Source of the DNA: Lentisphaeria bacterium
GTDB lineage: Bacteria > Verrucomicrobiota > Lentisphaeria > Oligosphaerales > Oligosphaeraceae
DNA: 17,460 bases
Assembly (NCBI GenBank): GCA_016287975.1
Contig: JAEEXV010000353.1
Span: 1 to 17,460, forward strand
Reading direction: 5' to 3'
Shown here piece after piece: positions 7,753 through 14,140 of the stretch. Made by a program: the position numbers and the translations under genes. A model generated the notes under the pieces. The model was not told the origin of the DNA. It saw only the letters and a list, made by a program, of their open reading frames with translations, and made no database searches. The stretch's first letter is position 1. Each line of letters opens with the position of its first letter.

Positions 7753-9783
7753 ATGAGCACCGACCTATCCTCCATCCGCAACCTCGGCATCATCGCCCAC
7801 ATCGACGCAGGCAAGACCAGCACCACCGAAGGCCTCCTATATTTCTCTGGCCTCACCCACCGCTACGGCAACATCGACGAGGGCAACACCGTCATGGACT
7901 TCCTCCCCGACGAGCGCGCCCGAGGCATCACCATCATGGCCGCCGCCGCCTCCATCCCCTGGAAGGACTGCGAGTTCCACCTGATCGACACTCCTGGACA
8001 CATCGACTTCACCGCCGAGGTCGAGCGCTCCCTGCGCGCCATCGACGGCGCCGCCGTCATCTTCTCCGCCGTCGAGGGCGTCGAGGCCCAGTCCGAAAAG
8101 GTCTGGCACCAGGCCGACCGCTACGGCGTCCCGAAGATCGCCTTCATCAACAAGATGGACCGCATCGGCGCCGACTTCCAGCGCACCTGCGCCCAGATCA
8201 ACGAGAAGTTCGGCAACTGCGCCCTGCCGATGCAGATGCCCGACGGCGCCGAAAGCGGCTTCACGGGCATCGTCGACCTGCTCACGATGCGCTATCTCCA
8301 GTTCCCCCCCGAACAGCAGACCGAACCGCTTTCCTCCGACATCCCCGACCGCCTCCAGGAGGAGGCCGCCGCCGCCCGCGAACAACTTGTCGAGCACGTC
8401 GCCGACGTCTCCGACGAGGTCGCCGCCCTCTACCTCGAAGGCGAGGAGGTCCCCCTCGACCTGCTCAAGCGCGAGATCCGCCGCCACACCCTTTCCCGCG
8501 AACTCGTCCCCGTCTTCCTGGGCAGCGCCAAGCGCCAGATGGGCATCCAGCCCCTCGCCGACGCCATCGTCGACTACCTGCCCTCCCCCGTCGACATCCC
8601 CGAATACCCCGCCACCGACCGCCGCACCGACAGCCCGACCGCCGTCCACGCCGACCCCAAGGAGCCCTTCGCGGGCTTCATCTTCAAGGTCAACGCCTCC
8701 AACACCGCCGACCTCTTCTTCGTGCGCGTCTATTCGGGCACCGTCCACTCCAACGACCAGGTGCTCAACGGCCGCACTGGCGAACGCATCCGCATCCGCC
8801 AGCTCTACAAGATCTACGCCAAGACCACCGAGCAGATCACCGAGGCGGGCCCGGGCGACATCGTCGGAATGGCTGGACTCAAGGACTGCGGCATCGGCGA
8901 CACCCTCGCCGCACCACAGCGTGTCCTCCATTTCGGCGGCATCGCCTTCCCCGAACCCGTCATCTCCATGGTCGTCGAACCCAAGTTCTCCAAGGACAAG
9001 GACAAACTCGACGACGCCCTCGACCTGCTCTGCCGCGAAGACCAGACCCTCCGACGCTCCACCGCCGAGGAGACTGGCCAGCGAGTCATCTCAGGCATGG
9101 GCGAACTCCATCTCGAAGTCACCCTCAAGCGCGTCTCCACCGACTTCAATGTCGAAATCCGCACTGGCGAACCCCGCGTCGCCTACCGCGAGACCCTCGT
9201 CAAGCCCGCCACCGTCCACACCGTCTTCAACCGCCAGGTCGGCGACGCCGTCTTCTACGCCGAGGCCACCGTCGACTTCGCGCCCATCGCCCTCACGGGC
9301 GAACCCTTCGAGATCAAGGACCAGGCCAAGGGCACCATCCCCAACGCGCTGCGCGCCGCCGCCGTCCAGGCCCTGGGCGACGGCCTCCGCACTGGCGGCC
9401 TCAACGGCTATCCGATGATCTTCGTCTCCGCCATCCTCCGCGACCTCAAGTTCGACCCCGCCACCACCACCCCAGGCGCCGTCGCAGGCGCCATCAACGA
9501 CGCCATCTCCCAGGCCTTCCAGCAGGCAGGCACCATCACCCTCGAACCCGTCATGAAACTCGAAGTCCTCGCCCCCGAGGACACCATCGGCGAGATCTCC
9601 ATGTATCTCCAGCCTCGCCGGGCCCTCATCAACGACATCGCCCAACTCGGCAATATGCGCAAGATTTCATGCCAGGTCCCACTCGCCGAAATGTTCGGCT
9701 TCGGAAAGGCGCTCCCGCGCCTCTCGGGCGGCCGTGGCTCCTTCTCCCTCGAACCCTCTGGATACCAGCCCAAACCCGAGTAG
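7753..9783 (+). CDS. fusA: Elongation factor G, EF-G2-like paralogue
   Basis: This is a translational GTPase of the EF-G family. EF-G drives ribosomal translocation and, with ribosome recycling factor, splits ribosomes. The 676 residues carry G1 AHIDAGKTS (15-23), G2 ERARGITI with Thr60, G3 DTPGH (79-83), G4 NKMD (133-136), and full-length domains II-V to the C-terminal tail. The segment around G2 (GNIDEGNTVMDFLPDERARGIT) differs from canonical EF-G (usually near GATVTDWMEQE) and resembles the EF-G2, mitochondrial GFM2 and spirochaete/planctomycete 'spd' branches. It also stands alone rather than beside rpsL/rpsG/tuf. I therefore suspect a second EF-G copy specialised in either recycling or translocation. 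The ATG at 7753 gives the expected N-terminus but lacks a visible Shine-Dalgarno. EF-G membership is firm; the subgroup is inference, so the symbol is generic. Confidence 0.93.
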   Translation: MSTDLSSIRNLGIIAHIDAGKTSTTEGLLYFSGLTHRYGNIDEGNTVMDFLPDERARGITIMAAAASIPWKDCEFHLIDTPGHIDFTAEVERSLRAIDGAAVIFSAVEGVEAQSEKVWHQADRYGVPKIAFINKMDRIGADFQRTCAQINEKFGNCALPMQMPDGAESGFTGIVDLLTMRYLQFPPEQQTEPLSSDIPDRLQEEAAAAREQLVEHVADVSDEVAALYLEGEEVPLDLLKREIRRHTLSRELVPVFLGSAKRQMGIQPLADAIVDYLPSPVDIPEYPATDRRTDSPTAVHADPKEPFAGFIFKVNASNTADLFFVRVYSGTVHSNDQVLNGRTGERIRIRQLYKIYAKTTEQITEAGPGDIVGMAGLKDCGIGDTLAAPQRVLHFGGIAFPEPVISMVVEPKFSKDKDKLDDALDLLCREDQTLRRSTAEETGQRVISGMGELHLEVTLKRVSTDFNVEIRTGEPRVAYRETLVKPATVHTVFNRQVGDAVFYAEATVDFAPIALTGEPFEIKDQAKGTIPNALRAAAVQALGDGLRTGGLNGYPMIFVSAILRDLKFDPATTTPGAVAGAINDAISQAFQQAGTITLEPVMKLEVLAPEDTIGEISMYLQPRRALINDIAQLGNMRKISCQVPLAEMFGFGKALPRLSGGRGSFSLEPSGYQPKPE

Positions 9784-9850
9784 GCGGGGCGAGGCGGAAT
9801 CATGAGCGGCGGGTCGCGCTCCTGCGCGACCGGCCAATGCCCGCGGGCGG

Positions 9851-9907
9851 ACCGCCCCCGCTCTCTGCGCGGTTGTGTGCCGCCGGCGAAAAGCCGGCGG
9901 GCCAATG
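9851..9907 (+). repeat. Hairpin repeat unit, copy 1 of 3
   Basis: The 57-base unit contains ACCGC...GCGGT (9851-9855 with 9869-9873), the constant GGTTGTGTGCCGCC, then a perfect 8-bp stem CCGCCGGC/GCCGGCGG (9880-9887 and 9893-9900) closed by a GAAAA loop, ending in GGGCCAATG. Confidence 0.85.
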
Positions 9908-9918
9908 GCCGCTGGCGA

Positions 9919-9974
9919 ACCGCCCCCGCTCTCTGAGCGGTTGTGTGCCGCCAGCGAAAAGCCGGCGGGCCAAG
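9919..9974 (+). repeat. Hairpin repeat unit, copy 2 of 3
   Basis: Same unit as copy 1, 68 bases downstream. A change to AGCGG makes CCGCT/AGCGG an alternative 5-bp first stem. The GAAAA-loop stem has one A-C mismatch (CCGCCAGC against GCCGGCGG). Confidence 0.85.
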
Positions 9975-10005
9975 CGCCGATAGGCGGAACGCCCCCGATT
10001 GGCGA

Positions 10006-10062
10006 ACCTCCCCCGCCCTCTGCGCGGTTGTGTGCCGCCGCCGAAAAGCCGGCGGGCCAATG
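10006..10062 (+). repeat. Hairpin repeat unit, copy 3 of 3
   Basis: Same unit, starting 87 bases after copy 2. The extra spacing contains a truncated start of another copy (GGAACGCCCCCG, about 9985-9996). The GAAAA-loop stem has one C-C mismatch. The unit ends GGGCCAATG as in copy 1. Confidence 0.85.
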
Positions 10063-10101
10063 TCCGTCATAATCCGATAGTCCGCATGTTTATTTTTCGA
10101 T

Positions 10102-10124
10102 TTGACTCCTATTTCATCTATAGT
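10102..10124 (+). promoter_or_regulatory. Possible promoter in AT-rich stretch before the Cys-rich ORF
   Basis: Base composition drops sharply to AT-rich at about 10065-10135. TATAGT (10119-10124) is a good -10 candidate. TTGACT (10102-10107) matches five of six -35 bases, but the spacer is only 11, too short for sigma70, so the pair is doubtful. Confidence 0.3.
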
Positions 10125-10185
10125 CTACCATGTTTGATTGTCTTCGCAAGCACGGCAGGTGCCTGCCCCATTTTCATTGGATCGC

Positions 10186-10650
10186 ATGATGGACTCGACA
10201 CAAGCACAGAAAAACAAACCAGCCGCAAAACGCGACAAGCCTGGCAGGATCACGGAAAACACATATACGGAAGGCTACCCCGCGTATCATTCGACACGCA
10301 ACCGCGGAAGATGCTGCCTCCTGTGCAGACATTGGACCGCCCCGCGCGACCTTCGTCGGGAGAGACGCTGGATCGTCGTTCTGGACAACGGGCACTGCCG
10401 CCTGGGTGAGAGGACCTGCGTGGAAGCGCATTCCATCGGCGACCTCCAGCACCATGGACATCTCTGCAAGCATACCTGCCCGAAGTTTGAAAAGATTCCT
10501 GCGCTCCTCGCCCGCAATATGACTTTGCTGCAACGATACTACGCAGGAATGCCCCCGTGCCCCCCCAAAAAACGCCGAACATGCAAAAAAACGTGGGAAC
10601 AGTGCCCATTTGCTGGATTTCTCTGCAATGCCAAACGCCCACCCTCATGA
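10186..10650 (+). CDS. Small cysteine-rich hypothetical protein
   Basis: I do not recognise a named family. The 154-residue frame has 11 cysteines, arranged as CCLLCRHW, then GHC, RTC, HLC, HTCPKFE, then a basic tail with further single cysteines (MPPC, RTC, EQC, FLC). The order C-x2-C-x2-W ... G-x-C ... C-x2-F is a common plan in small metal- or Fe-S-binding bacterial proteins, so it may fold around zinc or a cluster. It overlaps nothing else supported and follows an AT-rich promoter-like stretch. Start choice is uncertain: ATGs at 10186 and 10189 are adjacent, and an upstream TTG at 10138 is in frame. Competing frames on the - strand lack comparable motifs. A hairpin begins 3 bases after the stop. 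It is somewhat less C-biased than the neighbouring genes. It may be real or a chance frame. Confidence 0.45.
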   Translation: MMDSTQAQKNKPAAKRDKPGRITENTYTEGYPAYHSTRNRGRCCLLCRHWTAPRDLRRERRWIVVLDNGHCRLGERTCVEAHSIGDLQHHGHLCKHTCPKFEKIPALLARNMTLLQRYYAGMPPCPPKKRRTCKKTWEQCPFAGFLCNAKRPPS

Positions 10651-10652
10651 TT

Positions 10653-10667
10653 CCCGTCCTGGACGGG
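10653..10667 (+). terminator. Short GC hairpin after the Cys-rich ORF
   Basis: CCCGTC (10653-10658) and GACGGG (10662-10667) form a 6-bp stem with a CTG loop starting 3 bases after the stop codon. There is no T-tract, so it is a weak terminator candidate. The remainder to 10775 shows no gene; TATATT at 10711-10716 resembles a -10 box but has no convincing -35. Confidence 0.3.
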
Positions 10668-10775
10668 CGGTGCCGCTCCTGGGGAACAGCACGCATGGGA
10701 AATGGGGCATTATATTGGTCGCTGCCATCACCAGGGACTCCCGCCATTCACCCTTTGAACACACAAGCGCAAACC

Positions 10776-12731
10776 ATGCATCACACGGACTGGCCATTCA
10801 TCGTCATTCGTCACGACAATGGCGTCAACAACCATCCAGCCATATTCGACAAAATACTGGACATCGCCCACAAATATCCAGGGGCCTGCGATGAAGTATG
10901 GCTCTGCTCGCCGAACTACGCGACACGGGAGGCCCTCCTTGAAGCCGTTCCGCCGTTGAACCGCTTCCACGCGAAATGCAATGAATACGGCATCAGGCTC
11001 TCCTTCCAGCAAGGCGTCACCCTCGGCCACACGACCGCCCCCGAGTTCCTGGATAAACGCCCTGGCTTCTTCCCGTTCGAGCCAGAGGACTTCATGTGCG
11101 ACCAGGACGGCACACGGCTGCCAGGGCAGCTTTGCCCGCGCTCCGCCAATGTCCAGCGGTTCGCCTACGAATACGCAAAAACCATTCTGGAAGTCCTGAA
11201 GCCCAGTTCCTATTGGCTCGACGACGACCTGCGCCTCGGCGTCTCCAAGCCCCAGGAGTGCTTCTGCGACCGCTGCATCGGCGAATTCAACCGCCAGCAC
11301 AATACCAGTTATTCGCGCCAGGAAATCGCCGACAGGCTCTTCGGGCCAGCCATCATCGACCCGTTGCGTGGACAGTGGGCGGCTTTCAATGCGGAGGCCA
11401 TCGCCATCTATGCGGCGCAGACCCGCAAGGCGGCGGACGACTTGCAGTCGGAGTGCCGACTGGCCTACCAGTCGGTCTGGGCCAACGCATTCTTCTGCGG
11501 CAACAACTACCGACCGCTGCTCGAAGCGCTGTCGGGCAGGGAGCGCAAACCCGTCGGCATCCGTCCTGGCGCGCTCTTCTACACCGAGGAAACGCCTCGC
11601 GGCATGCTGCACAAATCCATGAGCGTCGCCCGCGAGGCGGCGCGCTGCAAACGCTGCGGTTTTGTCGGAGCCATCTGCTACGAGCAGGAGAACTATCCGC
11701 GCAAAGTGCTGCACAAGAGCCCGGAAGCCATCATGGTCGAATCCACGCTGGCACTGGCGTCAGGCTGCGACAGCCTGTCCGAATACTACTACAGCGCCGA
11801 AAACCACGAGCCGCTTGACTACTACGACGACTTCTCGCGCGAACTCTCGCAATGGCGGCCGTATCTGGAACTGGTCGCCGCCTCCACGAAGCGCACACGC
11901 CTGGCGGGCCTCGCCCGCTTCCTTGGTTCCAACGCCTACAACCACTGCAGTTTCAATCTCGATGACAGCAACGACGAAATCCTCGCAGGCTTCGGCATTC
12001 CGATCACTGTGGAGGAAGACGAGCCCGATGCGTTGCTTGTCACGCAGAAGACCGTGCAATGCATGACGAGGGAGGACTTCCCGAAACTGTTCGCCAAACC
12101 AGTCCTCCTCCCCGCCGATGCGTTTGACGCGCTCGCCACGCAGTTTCCCGATGCGCTGGCAGAATACGCGCCAGACGCCGCGCTGGCCCGCGCGCATCTG
12201 CCCAAATCCAATGAAACGGCGCGGGTGGTCGAAATCGTCAATGGACACCCCGTCTTTCCAGAGCAGCCTGTCAGCGACGAAATCGCCCCCGCCGCCCTGC
12301 AATACGGCGCCTGTGTCGCCACGACTGGGTTCGGCACGAAAATCGCCATCGTCCATCCGTTCATCCCATTCCCCACGGCCTACCGACGGCAGGCCATTCT
12401 CGATGCGCTCGACGCCATTTCCGACAAGACCTTCCCCGTCCGCCTCGGCACCTGCCAGGCGGTCCGCGTGCTGCCGCGCATCGACGCCCATGGCAAGGTC
12501 GATTCCATCACCATCATCAACCTGTCGATCGGGCGCACACGCGACCTTGAACTGCAGGTGCGCCATCCCAAAATGCGCGCGCCGCTCATCGCGCGTCCCG
12601 TGGAGGCGGCCATTCCCGCCAAATGCGCGTACGACGAATCATGCGACAATCTGATGGTCACCGTCCCGCGCATCGCGCCATGGAAGCCTGTCACGCTTGT
12701 TTTTGAAAGGAAGTCCGCAAATGACGGCTGA
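10776..12731 (+). CDS. Putative TIM-barrel glycoside hydrolase with GAT-like domain
   Basis: The 651-residue protein has no signal peptide. The N-terminal ~320 residues look like a (beta/alpha)8 barrel: DEVWLCSPNY near the start, then YWLDDDLRLG (Asp149-Asp151), immediately followed by a cysteine cluster C162-F-C164-D-R-C167 and EFN. This 'acidic strand-end plus CFCDRC' pattern recurs in uncharacterised barrel glycosidase-like proteins. GFVGAICYEQENYPR may hold another active-site acid. After about residue 410, ILAGFGIPITVEEDEPDALLVTQKTV resembles the glutamine-amidotransferase-like trimerisation domain of GH42-type enzymes, and the end is a beta domain. The ATG at 10776 is preferred over an in-frame upstream ATG at 10557, which would add a low-complexity extension overlapping the Cys-rich ORF. 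The 3' end overlaps the next gene by 11 bases. Glycosidase function is inference; I cannot name the GH family. Confidence 0.7.
   Translation: MHHTDWPFIVIRHDNGVNNHPAIFDKILDIAHKYPGACDEVWLCSPNYATREALLEAVPPLNRFHAKCNEYGIRLSFQQGVTLGHTTAPEFLDKRPGFFPFEPEDFMCDQDGTRLPGQLCPRSANVQRFAYEYAKTILEVLKPSSYWLDDDLRLGVSKPQECFCDRCIGEFNRQHNTSYSRQEIADRLFGPAIIDPLRGQWAAFNAEAIAIYAAQTRKAADDLQSECRLAYQSVWANAFFCGNNYRPLLEALSGRERKPVGIRPGALFYTEETPRGMLHKSMSVAREAARCKRCGFVGAICYEQENYPRKVLHKSPEAIMVESTLALASGCDSLSEYYYSAENHEPLDYYDDFSRELSQWRPYLELVAASTKRTRLAGLARFLGSNAYNHCSFNLDDSNDEILAGFGIPITVEEDEPDALLVTQKTVQCMTREDFPKLFAKPVLLPADAFDALATQFPDALAEYAPDAALARAHLPKSNETARVVEIVNGHPVFPEQPVSDEIAPAALQYGACVATTGFGTKIAIVHPFIPFPTAYRRQAILDALDAISDKTFPVRLGTCQAVRVLPRIDAHGKVDSITIINLSIGRTRDLELQVRHPKMRAPLIARPVEAAIPAKCAYDESCDNLMVTVPRIAPWKPVTLVFERKSANDG
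12705..12713 (+). promoter_or_regulatory. Shine-Dalgarno site deciding the DUF2238 gene start
   Basis: GAAAGGAAG ends 7 bases before ATG 12721 and favours it over the in-frame TTG at 12697. It is one of only two strong ribosome sites in the window, and it lies inside the upstream coding region. Confidence 0.7.
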
Positions 12732-13332
12732 GACAACCTCAAAAATACCAATCGTCCTTCTGCTGGTTTATGTTGTAGAAGCGTTTGCGCTTGGAATCGC
12801 CCCCGTCGACCGCGGCGTCTGGTGGGCGGAGAACCTCACGGCCTGGATACCGATCGCCGCCATCGTCCTTCTGTATTGGCGCGGGATCCGATTCTCCGAC
12901 ACGGCATACATCCTGATGTTCGTGTTCTTCGCCCTGCACACCATCGGCGGACACTATACCTTCGAGCATGTCCCCATTGGCGCGGTCACGCGCTTCTTCG
13001 GCTTCGAACGCAACCACTACGACAGGCTGTGCCATTTTCTGGTAGGATTGTTCGCCTTCCCCACGCTCGAGTATCTGGAGCAGAACAGCCTCGTGCGCGG
13101 GCGGCGGCTGCTCTGCCTGCTGACCGTGATGAGCATCTTCGGCTTCGCCGCCATCTTCGAACTGATCGAATGGTGCTATGCGGCCCTGGCGGACACGCAG
13201 TCGGGGACGCTTTTCCTCGGCTCGCAAGGCGATGTCTGGGACGCCCAGAAGGACATGCTCGCGGACGGTCTCGGCGCAATCTGCACGACCGCTGCCTATT
13301 GCCTCGTGAGACGCAGGGCGACCAAAGCGTAG
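12721..13332 (+). CDS. DUF2238 / YjdF-family inner membrane protein
   Basis: The 203-residue polytopic protein matches the DUF2238 (YjdF) family, whose function is unknown. Conserved strings are present in order: ALHTIGGHYTF (71-81), ERNHYDRLCHFLVGL (96-110), FELIEW (146-151) and GSQGDVWDAQKDMLADGLGA (167-186). The recurring His, Glu and Asp residues beside membrane segments suggest a metal-binding or catalytic membrane site, but that is inference. About six hydrophobic segments lie near 9-28, 38-53, 62-78, 104-120, 132-153 and 178-196. It overlaps the last 11 bases of the putative glycosidase, so the two are translationally coupled. The pairing is unusual and may be simple operon packing. 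Confidence 0.88.
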   Translation: MTAETTSKIPIVLLLVYVVEAFALGIAPVDRGVWWAENLTAWIPIAAIVLLYWRGIRFSDTAYILMFVFFALHTIGGHYTFEHVPIGAVTRFFGFERNHYDRLCHFLVGLFAFPTLEYLEQNSLVRGRRLLCLLTVMSIFGFAAIFELIEWCYAALADTQSGTLFLGSQGDVWDAQKDMLADGLGAICTTAAYCLVRRRATKA

Positions 13333-13649
13333 ACGCAAAATACCAATCCAATGACGATGCGCCCTGACGATGCCGCCATGTTCAGGCGCATGGGGCTTCC
13401 AACGCTGAAGAACGCAACAGGTAGCAACCGCGATTTTAGATCAACAAATACCAACCATCCGCCTTGAAAATCACCCAAGGACTGCCATAGTATGTCTTTG
13501 CGCGGGCATCTCCTTTTCCCTGGGTGCCAGGGAGGGAGCTCCCACTGCCTGCCCCTGGTTCGCGGAAAGCCGCGCAGTCGGTCGGACAGGCCCGCCTGGC
13601 GGCCCAGCCCGCCTTTCTCCAGAACAGCCTCCCACGCAAATACGATGCC
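13333..13649 (+). other. Intergenic region with structured leader before the chaperone-effector genes
   Basis: This 317-base gap holds no convincing gene. The first ~130 bases are mixed composition with nothing recognised. From about 13464 there is a plausible promoter, then a leader with several small inverted repeats: CCCTGG/CCAGGG (13518-13523 and 13527-13532), the palindrome GGGAGCTCCC (13534-13543), and CGCGG/CCGCG (13561-13565 and 13570-13574). An open frame through the leader joins the chaperone frame from an ATG-like codon at 13524 (GTG), but the conserved family start is at 13650. Confidence 0.6.
13464..13493 (+). promoter_or_regulatory. Putative sigma70-like promoter of chaperone-effector operon
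   Basis: TTGAAA (13464-13469, five of six -35 bases) is followed after 18 bases by TAGTAT (13488-13493), or after 16 by CATAGT (13486-13491); each -10 option matches four of six. Transcription would begin near 13500, giving a leader of about 150 bases that carries the hairpins. Confidence 0.4.
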
Positions 13650-14096
13650 ATGACGCCATTTGAATCGCTGATCGCCACTTTCGCCAAGGAAACTGGACTC
13701 CCGCTTGAGGTCGACGAACGGGAATCCTGCTCGCTGGAAACCGACGGCCTCGTCGTCACGATGCAATACCGCCGCGAGCGCGACGACATAACGCTCTTCG
13801 CGCCAGTCACGGAACCAGACGCCCCGCTCCCGACCGAGACCCTCCGCGCCGCCCTCGCCCTCGCCTGCAACGGCGAAGGCACCCGCGGCAACTTCCTCGG
13901 CCTCTTCAAGGACACGCTTCTGCTCTCGACCATCGTCCCCTTCGAGGGCCTCACCGCCAGCTCACTCGGCGACCGCATCCTCGCCTTCGCGGACGCCGCA
14001 CTCGCCGTCCGCGCCGAACTCGCCGCCCCCGCCCCTGCGGCTTCGGCCCCTCCCGCCCCCGCCGCCCCTGTCTCCTCCACCTTCCTGCAGGTGTAG
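13650..14096 (+). CDS. CesT-family type III secretion chaperone
   Basis: Small acidic chaperones of this family dimerise in the cytoplasm, bind the N-terminal part of a secreted effector and keep it export-competent. The 148 residues show the class I pattern: FESLIATFAKETGLPLEVDERESCSLETDGLVVTMQ split as helix then beta-hairpin (4-39), a central strand (ITLFAPV), a helix with the ALACN core, the GLFKDTLLLS strand pair and a final amphipathic helix. An unusual Ala/Pro-rich tail follows (from about 118), ending STFLQV. The ATG at 13650 begins exactly at the family's first helix; an in-frame upstream extension is low-complexity. The next gene starts 44 bases after the stop (or 11 if a TTG is used), the usual chaperone-then-effector order. 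Family assignment is from fold pattern and residues, not a search. Confidence 0.8.
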   Translation: MTPFESLIATFAKETGLPLEVDERESCSLETDGLVVTMQYRRERDDITLFAPVTEPDAPLPTETLRAALALACNGEGTRGNFLGLFKDTLLLSTIVPFEGLTASSLGDRILAFADAALAVRAELAAPAPAASAPPAPAAPVSSTFLQV

Positions 14097-14140
14097 GCCC
14101 CCATCCATTGTCACTCTCCACTCACCACGGTCTCGCTCCC

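Larger units (their letters stand above)
9784..10062. other. Non-coding repeat region downstream of the EF-G gene
   Basis: No credible gene is present. Open frames here, including one crossing the repeats on the - strand, encode only the repeat itself. The stretch is dominated by three diverged copies of a 57-base unit and a truncated fourth fragment around 9987-10005. Confidence 0.7.

Noticed and set aside
9408..10070. - strand frame across the hairpin repeats and the 3' end of the EF-G gene
   Set aside because: Its product is a translated repeat (GPPAFRRRHTTAQRAG-like) plus antisense of EF-G.
10557..10775. Upstream extension of the putative glycosidase to an ATG at 10557
   Set aside because: The added 73 residues are low-quality, overlap the Cys-rich ORF and cross a hairpin; the ATG at 10776 begins the structured sequence.
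12741..13455. Recurring AAATACCAA-type string at about 12742, 13340 and 13447
   Set aside because: Nine bases in three places, one inside a gene; too short and irregular to call a repeat.
13524..13649. N-terminal extension of the first chaperone
   Set aside because: The family begins at MTPFESL; the extension is leader sequence with hairpins and a low-complexity product.
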